This document shows positions 12,195 to 23,428 of a stretch of 64,000 nt of DNA, in pieces (within the stretch, counting starts at the first letter, position 1; every line of letters begins with the position of its first letter). A program made the position numbers and the translations under genes. Under the pieces are notes generated by a model, which was not told the origin of the DNA, did no database searches, and worked only from the letters and a program-made list of their open reading frames with translations. Origin of the DNA: Dolomedes plantarius (taxonomy: Eukaryota > Arthropoda > Arachnida > Araneae > Dolomedidae); the NCBI GenBank assembly GCA_907164885.2, contig OU015492.1:197163460-197227459 (forward strand), in the 5' to 3' direction.

Positions 12195-12865
12195 TAGCTG
12201 AAAACCCGCACTTCGCTACGGAGTACATTCAAATTAAATACAACGGTCAATGTATGCAATTAATGCCAAAAAAAAAAATATATAAATATATATATTTATA
12301 ATAAATACGATGATCAATATACACAATTGATGTAGAAATATATATATATTTATAAAAAAAATTGTAAGGGATATTTTTATAGACAAAATAATGTCCAATC
12401 GTCTGCCGCATTAGTAAGAAAAAATATTTTTTTTTGTCTATTTAGTTGTTACGCACGTGACGATAAATTTATTGAAAGTACCAGAAAAAGAAATCACATG
12501 ATCAGCATTTAATAAATTAAATTCTAAAAATTAATATTTAAAAATTCACCAAAAATCAGAAAATAGAGGTAAAGATTCGAAAAAGATTTCATTTTAAAGG
12601 AATTTTTATGATTTTTCCCGCGATATAAATTTTATAACCTCAAATTATTATTTTAAAGGCAAACTTAAATAAAGTTATTAAAACAGCTTAAAAATTTAAA
12701 GAAAATCTAAGAAGAATTTTTCAAAAATCTTTCTTAGTGCACCCCTACACTATAAGAAGAATCGCCATGCAAAATTTCAGCCCTTTAGGTCTAGCGGTTT
12801 GGTCTGTTCGTTGTATGTCGGTCAGTGAATGAGTCAGTTACGGAACTGTTTTATATATATAGATA
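12195..12865 (-). mobile_element. Helitron-like non-autonomous element, copy 1
   Basis: Read on the minus strand it begins TCTATATATATAAAAC after an A and ends GGGTTTTCAGCTAGT. A TC start, a CTRRT end (here CTAGT) and insertion after A are the terminal features of Helitrons. The base after CTAGT is A, not the expected T, so the assignment is tentative. It matches 31904-32622 along most of its length in opposite orientation. No coding sequence. A TA microsatellite lies at its CTAGT end. Confidence 0.5.
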
Positions 12866-13070
12866 ATCATTCTCGGGATACCTGCTATCCCGCCTCGTAA
12901 GGAAGAGGTTAAGTTTTTTATTCCAATACTCACTGATGCAAAGTAGTATTAGTTTTCCCTCTTGGGGAAAGATTGCATTAACATTTTGCTATACACACTC
13001 TAAAGCAAAGTATATTTCAGGAACTCGGAATAGAAAGGGCGAATATGAAATTCGTGGTATTGGAAAATAT

Positions 13071-13071
<1 letters not shown>

Positions 13072-13139
<68 letters not shown>

Positions 13140-13161
13140 GTATATATATATATATATATAT
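13072..13161. repeat. (TA)n microsatellite
   Basis: A TA tract of about 65 bp, interrupted by AATG, then a further 20-bp TA tract. The roughly 200-300 bp on each side show no recognisable feature. Confidence 0.95.
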
Positions 13162-13474
13162 GAAGTTTTGGAATGCTCTCAGGATAACAAGAGCGAATAT
13201 GGACTTTATACCTCAGTTGAAGATCATGCTGGCGTATGGTGCAGAGTAGTCAAGTGAACTAAGAGTTGTCTTTTCGCCCTTGCTACTCCAACAGTACAGC
13301 AACAATTTTTCAGCTATTATTATGCAATCCATACGTCAAAAGCTATTTACAAGATACTGAGGGATAATGTAGACGTAAAAGTGGCATTAAGGTATTCTTA
13401 ATATATCGATAAATAGATTTCTGTAAAAATTTTAAAAATAAAAGGGGGTGGGAGTTCAATTCGCTTATACTAGG

Positions 13475-13642
13475 CCGCAATTTTACTGCCCATTTTATTG
13501 TGGAGACACCATACGGGCGGGCAGCATTACCCCCTATGAAGGGACGACACGAACGGAGGCATTTTTCGTGGCGCGACGTCAGGATTCGATCTGAGCACCC
13601 TCAGCACCGAAACCAGAGCGCTGTACCACTGGGCCATGTCGC
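13475..13642 (-). repeat. tRNA-derived SINE (family 2)
   Basis: On the minus strand the head at about 13642-13563 has an A box TGGCCCAGTGG and a B box AGATCGAATCC separated by a tRNA-like distance. The GAGGGTGCTC-GATCGAATCC block is shared with the SINE ending near 53300. The body includes a short run shared with the SINE at 57421-57650. Confidence 0.7.
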
Positions 13643-16183
13643 AAAATAACAGAGGTAAACAAAACAATAAGTAAGGTCATAATAAATACCTAGAAAGGCG
13701 TCAAATTATTAAAATGTGTAGTAAGCTAAATGTAGTATTGAAAAGATAACAGCGGCCAACACAAAGTAATTTAAATACATGCGAATAAGACTAGAATTAT
13801 CTCACAAGAATAATAACACGGTAGATAAGTTATTAATGATAACTGAAAAAAAAAATGTAAATAAACAGTGACCCGTGTCATAGGACACGCCCCAAAGAGG
13901 AGGAGGTTAAGGATTAATGGTTTCTTATAAATGTCACACAGGCAGAAAAGGGGCGGAGTCAAATTGGAACATAGAAGTCGTACTCTAGAATACATTATGG
14001 GCAAAATCAAGATGGATAATGGTAGCACTAATATGATATGAAATTTAAAAGATACATACCTGAAGAGTTGAGATGAGATTGACGGGATGAGCGCAAAGGA
14101 AACAAAGAATGTCATATTTGTCCAGATCAAAGCGATAGTATCCATACACAAGGCGTGGGGCAACAAGATAGTAGGAGATTTCACGCGAAGTTGAAAAAAA
14201 AAAAATAATAATAAGAATAAATCAATAAATAAATAAATAAATTAAAAACAACATGTAAATACTTGAGAGGGCAGCCAATTGCTTAAGTGCAAGAGGCAAA
14301 AAATAAGTATAAGTACAAAACAAAACAAAACAAAAAAATAATAATAATAATAATTGAAAGGTAATTAGATAATTGCCATAGGCCTGTCTAAAAAAAAAAA
14401 AATAAAAAAAAAATAAAAAATAAAAAATAAAAATAAATAAAAAATAAATAAATAAGTAAATAAATAAGACTACGGTAACGCAAGAAGAAGGTTGCCAGTA
14501 CGAGGACAGGAAAGTATGATATTGGTAACAGTTACACATTAACGGCCAGCATTCAATCAAAACGCGCGACAGTAAATTAGCGGACAGCGAATAATTTCAC
14601 TAGGAATAATGGCCATGGAATCACGAATGAGATTGATAAATCATGATAATGTTCAGAGGCTAAGTAAATACCAGTTTAAACAAAAAAAATAAAAAAAAAT
14701 AAGAAGGATAATGATAAATTAATTGATTAGTAAATTAATTAAGTATTTAAAATAGGCACGGCATGGTAAGATGAAAATCAATAAGAGGCATGAAATGATG
14801 GACACAAAGAACTAAATAGAAATACACTAAGTAACACAGACACAAATAAATAATACATAAGGAGATAAATAAACTTATTAAATACATAGGTAGATATGTA
14901 AGATAAAGTGCGCAAGTTAACCAAGGCAGATAGTGACGATGGGAAATGATGATTAAAGGAAGGAGTTATAATACTGAGAAGTAATACACAATAATTTCGC
15001 TACCAGCGAGAATTACGAAAGGCATGAATGGCAAAAAATAAATAAATTATGGCAAAACGTTGAAAAAGTAATTCCGTGGCATAAAATAAAAGATTGCAAA
15101 GTTTAACACTTACCTGAATACGGATGATCGAAGTGGTAGGCAAGAAACAAACAGGATAATCCGGTTAAAACAGCGGTCAAATGTAAATAAAATAAATAAA
15201 TAATTAAATTAAAAAAAAAAAAAAATAAGGTATGAGTAAAATAGACAACAATTGATAATAGCGAAAATTTACGAAGAAAATAAATAAATAAATATAAATA
15301 AATAAATAAATAAAAGTACTGTAACTCACGGAGAATATTGCTAATACGAGTACATAAAATTGGTAAATGTTTGACATGCAGAAATTAATGGCAGACATTC
15401 AATTAAAGAAGCGCGACACACACACAAAAAAAAAAAAATAATAATGGGTATCGAACGCGTGGAATGTTTGATACAAATACGATGTCAAAGGCAAAGTGAA
15501 TAAAATTAAATACATAGAGGAAATTGCGAGTGAAAAGTTAGTTGCTATAATTAAAATCAATTAAAACCGGTCATAAGATTGAGCAGATAACAAACGCGTA
15601 GAGTATTAACGAAAAAAACAAATGAGATACAAACGATACTTAGTAGCTCACGGAATAACGGAGGTCAACAATGGCGGAGTAAGAGATTTTCAAAAGCACG
15701 CGGTCGAAATAGTTGGGGTTGCCAACGCAAGGTAAGGAATATTGCAGAGGCGCGGTTAAACATAAAGGCAGACCATTGAGAAACTGGTCCCGACAACTAC
15801 TTAAAATAGCAGGCAAAAGTAACAGGTGAATAGCCAGCGCCAAACAGAACTGGTTTGCCCCATGGGAATTACGCATGGCCGAGAAAACGAGTTGGCTATG
15901 GTGAAAATGAGGGGTCGAAGTGTAATCAATCAAGTGCTGTCACGTTTGGCGGGTCAGGAAGAGAATGTCTTTCAATCGTAAATAAACAAACATTTGGAAT
16001 CGAAGGGAGGTTTTAAATGAAATACAGTTATGTCAAAAGGTAAGGAAGTTACGTCAGAAAGGGATACGAATTGTTAGGAAACTGTAATTCTACTGTATTA
16101 TTAAGGGGAATATGAAGCTTTTTATATGAATAATTACTGAAGTGAAGGAATGAAATACAAAAAAAAAATGATTTGTTTAAAAT
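13643..16183. other. TAAA-rich region with divergent internal repetition
   Basis: Several A-rich and (TAAA)n tracts lie at about 14222-14245, 14395-14465, 15185-15225 and 15280-15315. A block at about 14465-14570 resembles a block at about 15313-15415: both follow a TAAA tract, contain TAACNCA-G and ATACGAG-like strings, and end in GCGCGACA. This suggests an old duplication with a period near 850 bp. Minus-strand frames at 13771-14184 and 15640-15933 are hydrophobic or low complexity and match no family I recognise. Confidence 0.4.
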
Positions 16184-16418
16184 ATTGGGCATTGCTAGAA
16201 AACAAAAGGCTCTCCACGACAGTGGTTATTGAACTCGAATAACAGAGGACAGTCATAAAAAACTGAAAGGACAATCAGCAAATTGATATTGAATACAAGG
16301 ACAATTTAATAAAGAAATTTTTTTTAAAAAAAATACCTTACTCAAGTATGAATATATATATATAGTATGTAATGTATGATTGTTGATTATTTTAATGGAG
16401 TGTATAATATATAATGTT

Positions 16419-16620
16419 TATTTGTTTTGGTATCTGAGAATGAAATTGCGAAATATATCGGTATTTCGCGCGGTTTTCAGTACTTTAGTAAGTGAAGATA
16501 TATGTAAGGTTTGAGTATTGATTATTTGTATTAAGTGTATAATATATTTTATTTGTTTTGGTATCTGAGAATTAACTGATTTGAGAAGAATTAATTTAAT
16601 TTGTTTTGGTATCTGAGTAT
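16419..16620 (+). repeat. Three copies of TTTGTTTTGGTATCTGAG
   Basis: The 18-mer occurs at 16421-16438, about 16552-16569 and about 16600-16617. The first two sit in longer similar blocks containing AGTGTATAATATAT. These are short local tandem duplications next to the GC-rich element at 16659. Confidence 0.75.
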
Positions 16621-16658
16621 GCGAAAAGTGTGAAATATATTATAGAGCACAAACTACG

Positions 16659-17962
16659 GCATTGGGCATTGAGCAGGAACGATACAGATAATTGTGAGGT
16701 CAAAATAGAGACTAGATAGTGTCGAACAGAGATTTTGAGGTGGTTTCAGTAGACAGCAGGGAGAGACGTACGTAGGGAGGTGGCGAAGGGTAGATTGATT
16801 TGGAGTTCGGTCAGGCGTAAGTTTGAGGTGAAGTGAGGCACATGTCATGATTCGGTCTACGTAAAATTTTTTTAATTTTGAAAGGAAGGGGTGAATGTCG
16901 TGGAGACACGACATGTGTTCAGAAAAGGGGCGATAGAAAACGGAATTCAAAAAATCAGACAAAAGAGATGCCTTGAACAGCGGGATAATGTACTGCGTAT
17001 GCGAATGGCAAGGAGAGATAACAAGTTGAGAGGGGGCAATTGAAATGAGAAAACGGTCAACAGCTGCGTTTAACGAAGGGCCCAGCTGGTGATAATGAGC
17101 TGAGGAAAATGTGAAAACGGAGTCACAGTTAGGAGAAGAAAAGGGGTAGGGCGATTTACGAGGTTGACCGGCGTTAGAAACACCACAGGAGGCCCAGGCG
17201 AGAGCGTGGGAAGTCAAAGATGTAAGAAACCCCAGACAGGTGCAAGGGCGAACGCCCCCGTCAATATGGATTGGAGAAGATGGAAATATAAAATGGGTGA
17301 TCGGCCAATGAAGGGGTCCCGGATCGACCCATAGGACAGAAGGTGGCCACCAATGAGGGCCTGAATATTTAATGATGGAAGTTGAGCTCGAGAGGAAAAG
17401 TTTTTAGAGAGAGCAGAACGAGTTGAGATCTTTCACTAAGAACACATAAGCCCCGGTAGACAGCGAAGGAAGAGAGAAGATGACGGGCTGCTAACTTAAT
17501 ACCGGAGAGACAAGCCAAGTCCTCGGTACCCGAAAAAGCAAACCGATATGAGATAGATGCAGACCCCAATACCGGAGAGGCCGACCGACTAACCTGTCAT
17601 TTAGCGAGAGAGGAGCAGCCGTTTCCCCTGGACCATCGCGCCCCCGTAGCAAATGCCTAGATGCGGAGTAAAGCACCCTGAGTCCACCGCATGCCGATGA
17701 TCGCAGCTATTATCCTGGACCAGAGCCCGATGACCCCCCAGCCATGCTAGTGATGAGGTACGGACCTTCGAAGTGACGAACGCTCTCCCAACGCGAGTGT
17801 ATTCTCGGAGACGCCGCAGAACGCCGCAACAGATAGTGACCGCAGTTCCGCCTGAACCGACAGCCCGCTGCCCGAAAGAGCCCTAGGTTTCTCCCAGCAA
17901 GACTTGTGATGTCAGAAAAGGTAGGAGAGTATTTTGACTTATCCTAGCAATGCCCAATGCCT
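16659..17962. mobile_element. GC-richer 1.3-kb element bounded by 14-bp inverted repeats
   Basis: GGCATTGGGCATTG at 16659-16672 is matched by its perfect inverse at 17949-17962, and TAC flanks both sides, a possible 3-bp target duplication. The enclosed DNA is visibly richer in GC than either flank, with an abrupt change at both borders. Minus-strand frames (187 codons at 16654-17217; shorter ones at 17369-17676) are Ser, Pro and Leu rich and not recognised. A further ATTGGGCATTGCTAG at 16184 pairs with 17944-17958, so a nested or larger boundary is possible. Confidence 0.45.
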
Positions 17963-20500
17963 ACTAGAGAGCGCAGTTAATTAGATAGGGCAGTTTAGGT
18001 GAAATCTTTACATTTATGCATAGAATATCTATCATAAAATAGTGCTTGTGTATATCCATATTAATTGAAGTAGTATCTTGCAATAGTTTTGTAATGTGTG
18101 TATGTATAGCAATTAAGAATGTAGGATAATATAACAATGTTAGGGAGTAGATAAAAATGTTAGTAGTTTGATATTGATGAGAATGAAGGTTAGATAAATA
18201 ATCAGAATTAATGTATTGATAAGATATAGTAAGGAAGATAAATTGAAATGTATATGTAGATATATGGTGTTAATGAAATAGAAATTCGGAAATCTTTAAT
18301 GAATAATGTTGTTTGTATATGTTTATGATTGGTTTAATAAATTGATTTGGAACTATACATATGAGCATCACTCTCTAATTACTTGTACTACCACTAATAC
18401 TATAATTAATAATATTATTACGGTGACAGGCCACCACAAGCCCTGTATGCCATAATGTTAGGATCATAGTTCTCATGCTTTATTGAATTATGTTTACTCA
18501 TGTTCAATTTATTTAATGAAAGTTAATATAGCTTAGTAGTATTAGTTAGTAGTATTAGTAGTATTAGTATTAGTTAGTTAGTATTATTGAATAGTATGGC
18601 AGAAGTGTTACCTCAAATTATTTCAACTGTATTCATAGCTGCACTCTAAGGAAGTTTACCATCACTTAGATTTACGGAGAAAAACAATTTGAAATCAAAA
18701 ACGTTTTGCATTTTTTTTATTTGATTTACATGACTTGTGGAACAAGATATATATACTTCATCAGGTATGATATCAAGAAAGTTCACACAGAATATGCAAA
18801 ATTCGGTTTCATAAGCAAACTACCACCAAACTCGAGTTACTATTATCTCGTGATAAAGGCAAAAAAGGGCGTATCTGGAACAAACAATTAACTTAGCTTT
18901 GACTTGGGATACAATTATATAGAATGTATAGTATACTTTTGTCTTAATTCGTATATAAAACCGCATTAGAAGAATTAAGGAATCAAGCAAATTCCTAAAA
19001 GTTTTTATGCTTCTAACGTTTCCAATAAACCTTCTTGGTAACGTCTATTTTTTTCGGAGCAGAAATCCTGATTAAAAAAACTTATTTTGCCGGTAAGCTG
19101 AGATAAATTGTGTCTTCAAGCTACTAATTATCTTCTAATTCCTTCTGTCTTTATTTCTAAAGAAAAAATGGGCCTCGCTTTATAGTTATTTCTTTTTTTC
19201 AAGAGATTAGGTTGTACAGAATCTCCTAAATTTTTGACCTTTACCTCTTAAAGTTAGTAATCAACTTTTTTTTAAGGGTGAGAAATTGGAAGAACCAGAA
19301 CTTTGTTTATCAAATCTTACATTCCTTAGTAGCTTCCTCTTTTATCGAAATTTGATTTTAATTTCCTAAGGTTTGAAATCAAATTTATTATAATATTATC
19401 TTTAACCTACAGGCTTATTTTAGCCATTAAATTAGAGCTTAATGTAAAATAAAAAATTCATTGCATAAGTTTATTTTCCCGTTAATTTGAAATTAAAAAG
19501 CTAGAAATTATTTATTATTTTCTCAGGACTTACATTTAAACGTTATATAGAACTAAGAGTTTTTTCTAAAGCCAAAAACAGTTTCTTATCAAGAGATTTT
19601 TTTAAAACACAAAAACCACAGGTAATGCAAGATAACGGCATTTAAAAGATGAAAGATTTATTACGATAAAGGTCTAATACTTCCTGATAAATATTTAGAA
19701 ATATTAATAAGCGATTTTTGCTATTTTGTTGCCTTATCTGTTTTATACAAATGAAATTTGTTTTATCAAAGAATTTTTTTTCTTTGCAATTAATATGCCG
19801 ATTGTAACTTGTATTTTTTTACAGCTGTCTGATATTAAATTGATGTTTAAGCAAAGAAATTCCTATAATAGATATAAACTGTCCATTCCCTCTCCCTCTA
19901 TAAAAAAAAGTGCAAAAATTAATGCAAAATTAAGCTTCGATTAATCTCCATTCAGTAGCTAATAATTTATTTAGACATGCAAGCAGAATTGTAATTAAGA
20001 AAAGCTAAATAAATATGTAAGACAAATAGCAGTGACAGTAATATCGATATTAATCTTGTAGACAAACACTTATCTCCTAAAATTATTTTCTAGATTATTT
20101 GATAAAAGTATAACTAAAGTCTCATTAATCGCTTATAAATTGCAATTTTTTTTTCACGTTCGTCGTTGGATGTAACAGGACCAATTTGGGAATGACATGT
20201 TTTTATAATGAATTTCCATAATTTTATCACAGAAAGTTCATGTTTGAAGTTATTATGGATATGAATAATTTGAATGTAAATAAAATATTTTGTTAGGAAA
20301 TGTTGTAGGGGCCACTTGAAATCTTTTTTTTTTTTAATTTCAAGCGGCTAAGGCATATGACAAACAATTAATCGAACAATAGATAAGAGTACTACATAAA
20401 AAAGAGAAATACAAATTTTACGATAAAACCGACGTTAGTGGTCCATAGGTTTTTTTTCCCCTTTACTGTTTCGGGAGGCCTCCTTTTCCATGGACTACTC
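17963..20500. other. Unassigned AT-rich sequence
   Basis: No gene is recognised. It includes a (TTAGTA)-type repeat at 18531-18590. Short open frames at 18706-18891 and 19726-19944 look like chance AT-rich frames. Confidence 0.5.
18531..18590. repeat. TTAGTA/TTAG microsatellite
   Basis: Irregular alternation of TTAG and TAGTA units. Confidence 0.8.
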
Positions 20501-20524
20501 TGTAAGGAAACAGGCGGAGTCTGT

Positions 20525-20734
20525 TCATACTTTCGGGCTAATTACATATAGGACAAAAGGTTCGGTGACAATGCCATTTCTGAGCAGGTGGGCAGCAAGA
20601 CAATAATGCTTACTCATAAGGTGACAGATTGCCACTGCGTGACGCAGTGGTTTGACAGGCACGCTTTCAAAGCATTCACTACTATGGCGTTTTGTAAGTA
20701 TTCTCAGCAGTTCTCGTTGATAATGAGATGTCAT
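20525..20734 (-). pseudogene. Non-LTR retrotransposon (Jockey-like) ORF2 C-terminal fragment
   Basis: The minus-strand frame contains HAVAICHLMSKHYCLAAHLL followed by RNGIVTEPF. This resembles the conserved 'RL-TGH-CLAAHLHRIG' region downstream of the reverse transcriptase in Jockey-type LINE proteins. In a different frame the following bases read as a plausible continuation, so the copy is frameshifted. Only about 70 codons remain. Resemblance judged by eye. Confidence 0.45.
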
Positions 20735-20813
20735 TAAATGCCTGTAGTACAGTTTTTCAGAGTGGAAGGAAGTCTAAAATTTTTTATGTTACAACAACGT
20801 GATACTTGTAGGT

Positions 20814-21172
20814 CGCAGTGGCCCGGTGGGCAAAGGCAGCCATTCGGTGATCTGAACGTCTCTGGTTCGATGGCGGTCGTTGACAAATCCACCGCCATGT
20901 ACACTGATGGCGTGTCTGGTGAACGAACAATCTGTCAGGGCTGCAGTGTCCTCCAAGTTCTCAAATTTACCTCAGGAGGTGCGGGGTCAAGTGTTCCGGT
21001 CTCGTCACTTGACTCGGTTCAAAATTACGGGACCGGTCCTTTAGCCAAGTCGGACTCCGACCCTTATGGTGCTATTAAAAACCGGAGCCGCATCACTTCA
21101 CCCAATAGCCCTCTATGGACTTGAACTGGCAATATACTGTCGGTCAAAGGACAGTCATAACAACAACAACAA
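20814..21172 (+). repeat. tRNA-derived SINE (family 1) with AAC tail
   Basis: The head reads GTGGCCCGGTGGGCAAAGGC (A box region) and TGGTTCGATGGC (B box). The body shares the CACTTGACTCGGTTCAAAATT-type block with 9919-10262. The 3' part shares the CCGACCCTT-TGGTG to TATGGAC stretch with the SINE at 52981-53330, and both end in an (AAC)n tail. A 128-codon frame across it is fortuitous. Confidence 0.8.
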
Positions 21173-22039
21173 GGGGATTATTTTAGGGGAAGAAAGGAAA
21201 TCGGTCTGCTCATTTTCATGTACAGTACATTAGCCAGGAACATCCATAGTTGTAGACCACTTAGTCGTTAGAGACGTTCCCCTGTATGCCCCTCATAAAG
21301 GTAGATGTACTCTGCACCCCTGATCCGACAACGGCGAAGCAATATTTCAAAAGTTCTACTTTTGCTTAGAATCCTCAACTCACTAGTACAGAAATAATTA
21401 AATAGGGGATTAAAAGGGGGAAAAGACCCGGACATATTTAACACCCATACCTATTTTTCAGCAAGTTTCATTTGAACCCTATTCATGTATGAGTAACTTT
21501 TGTATAAATCTGTAATTTCGAAAAAGTTTTTTTAAAAAAGCTAAAATTTCTAAAGGCACTCTTAAAAACACCTTTTAAATCACCAACTAAACTGACAAAA
21601 CTTTTAAAGAAATAACTATTTCTTAACCTAATTAAACTGAGTGTTGGTTGTTAAGGTCCAGTGGTTAGAAAACTGTATTTGTAATTAAATGTAACAGTAA
21701 ATAACTAAATGTGTAATTAAAGTGTATTCTAGAAACTTGAACTAAAGATTCTAAAATACTCAATACTCCGTCAAATAATAAATTGATACATCAAATTTTA
21801 CATTGTCATAAGAAGTACAATAGGCTTAGCCTGAAGGAGACATAAGAACTGACAAGGTTCATTGGGAAAGAAACAAAAGCTATGGCTGAATTTTAAAAGA
21901 ATAGATTTAATTTTTCTATGAACTTTCAAAGTCCAGATTTATAAAATATCGGGTGATTCAAAAGTCAGGAAATATTTTTTTAAAAAGCCCTATTACAGTG
22001 AATGGTTAACGTATGGTAACGGAATAAGTACAGATATAG
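21173..22039. other. Unassigned sequence
   Basis: No gene is recognised. GGGTGATTCAAAAGTCAGG near 21951 looks like one end of a mariner-type element belonging to the remnant at 22040-22365. I could not find the opposite end. Confidence 0.4.
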
Positions 22040-22365
22040 ACTCTTAAAAAATTTCTTGTGACCATGGACGATCTCTGCAAACTTGTGATTTTAGATAGCT
22101 CCACAACCATAAATCGTAAGGATTCAAGTCTGAAGACCGAATAATGTGCCCATATCGCGACAAAGTGCCCATTTATTCTGCAACTGCAACCATGACTGAA
22201 ACAGATATTGTTGGTCATCCACTTCGTGGCAGATCCTACAAAGAACCAGTTGCTTCGAATTTCGCAATCATCTTTAAACCTTCAACAGTGATTGCACCTT
22301 TACCACATAGGAGATATCCTTCATATTGTGAAACGATCGCAAGTCTGCAGTTTAGAATTACATAA
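22040..22365 (-). pseudogene. Mariner-like transposase remnant with internal deletion
   Basis: Reading on the minus strand, an N-terminal piece contains GAITVEGLKMIAKFEATGSL, the end of the helix-turn-helix linker. It is followed within about 60 bp by a different-frame piece with RSSDLNPYDLWLWSYLKS, the third catalytic block (Asp) of the same superfamily. The roughly 150 residues normally between them, with two catalytic Asp residues, are absent. Stops and shifts confirm decay. Confidence 0.6.
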
Positions 22366-22612
22366 TAAAGCTTCACTTACAATGTCTTATTAGGAAAAGT
22401 CAACATGGCAATTTTTAGGCCATTTTTAACTCTTAACTTTCCTTGTTTAGCGGTCGCGTTTGTAGATACTCAGTGATTAATCACATAATGTAATTAATTA
22501 CGGAATTTTTTCCGAGGCTTAAATAAAACCCTATTATATATCCCGCATGCCTGTACTTATTGTGCTGCCTTACGTTAGTTATTCATTGTAATAAGTTGTT
22601 GTTTTTTTAACA

Positions 22613-22798
22613 GCCGGGTACGATGGCCGAATGTCTAGCGCGCTGGCTTTCGGTACCAGAGTCTGTGGGTCCGAGTCCCTTTCTTGGCATGGATGTTTGA
22701 AGCCATTCGGAATCGGCTTTAAGCAGTAGATCCCGGTCTAATTAGCCCTCATGTAGCCAAAAAAAACAATGACCGGAGTGCTCCGAACCCAAACCAAA
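22613..22798 (+). repeat. tRNA-derived SINE (family 3), left arm of inverted pair
   Basis: The head has an A-box-like TGGCCGAATGTCTAGC and a B box GGGTCCGAGTCCC. The body runs through TCGGAATCGGCTTTAA and the GTAGCC-A-rich stretch to ACCAAAAC. It faces an inverted copy at 22820-23003 with only about 20 bp between them. Confidence 0.8.
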
Positions 22799-22819
22799 AC
22801 TTAATGTTTACTGGCTTTT

Positions 22820-23003
22820 GATTTGGTTTGGTTTGGAGCACTACGGTCATTTTTTTTTTTTGCTACACGAGGGCTAACTAGACCGGGACCTACAATTTAA
22901 AGCCGATTCCGAACGGCTAAAAACATTCATGCCAGCAGTGGGACTCGAACCCATAGGATCTGAACCGAATGCCAGCAACCTTGCTGGCTTTTGAATCACA
23001 AGG
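22820..23003 (-). repeat. tRNA-derived SINE (family 3), right arm of inverted pair
   Basis: The reverse complement matches 22613-22798 over most of its length, including GGGTTCGAGTCCC (B box), TCGGAATCGGCTTTAA and TAGTTAGCCCTC. The two copies are tail to tail, so read-through RNA could fold into a long imperfect hairpin. Confidence 0.8.
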
Positions 23004-23292
23004 TATATAAGTACACTTGAAGAACCACAAAGGGCCTTCTTAGCGCTCACATTTTTAAATCGTCTGTTGTTACTTTAGAAGCTCTAACCCAACGCCAGAT
23101 CTGCTGATAACTAATTCCTCAGAGTGGTATTAATCTTTCTATCACAAGATTATCTTTTACCAATATGAAAAGCAAAAAAAAATTAAGTAAAAAGGAGCAT
23201 GTCTTTAAAATTATAAGCTTCATATTAAAACTTGAATAGTATAAACTTCATTTACAACTATACAAAATTAAACTAGAACAGAAATTTAACTC

Positions 23293-23320
23293 CACTGCTG
23301 GCCACCCAAATTGCAACACC
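23293..23320 (+). repeat. Left terminal inverted repeat of the Tc1 element
   Basis: CACTGCTGGCCAC then an AT-rich spacer and GCAACACC. It matches the right end with a few substitutions and one small indel. Confidence 0.85.
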
Positions 23321-23428
23321 AAGAAAGACAAGAGATATCACAACAAAATTTATTTTGTAGATAACATGTTGACCAAGTATCAAATGATTAAATTTATAGA
23401 CTTCTGTGAAGTGTGGTTCCTGCCAAAA

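Noticed and set aside
12083..12301. Open frames of alternating Ile and Tyr (also at 12936-13257, 30914-31162, 51400-51659)
   Set aside because: These are translations of TA microsatellites and have no coding meaning.
14222..14560. 112-codon Phe/Tyr-rich minus-strand frame
   Set aside because: Produced by TAAA and A-rich tracts read on the opposite strand.
20738..21124. 128-codon plus-strand frame
   Set aside because: It lies across a tRNA-derived SINE with copies elsewhere in the window, so the open frame is fortuitous.
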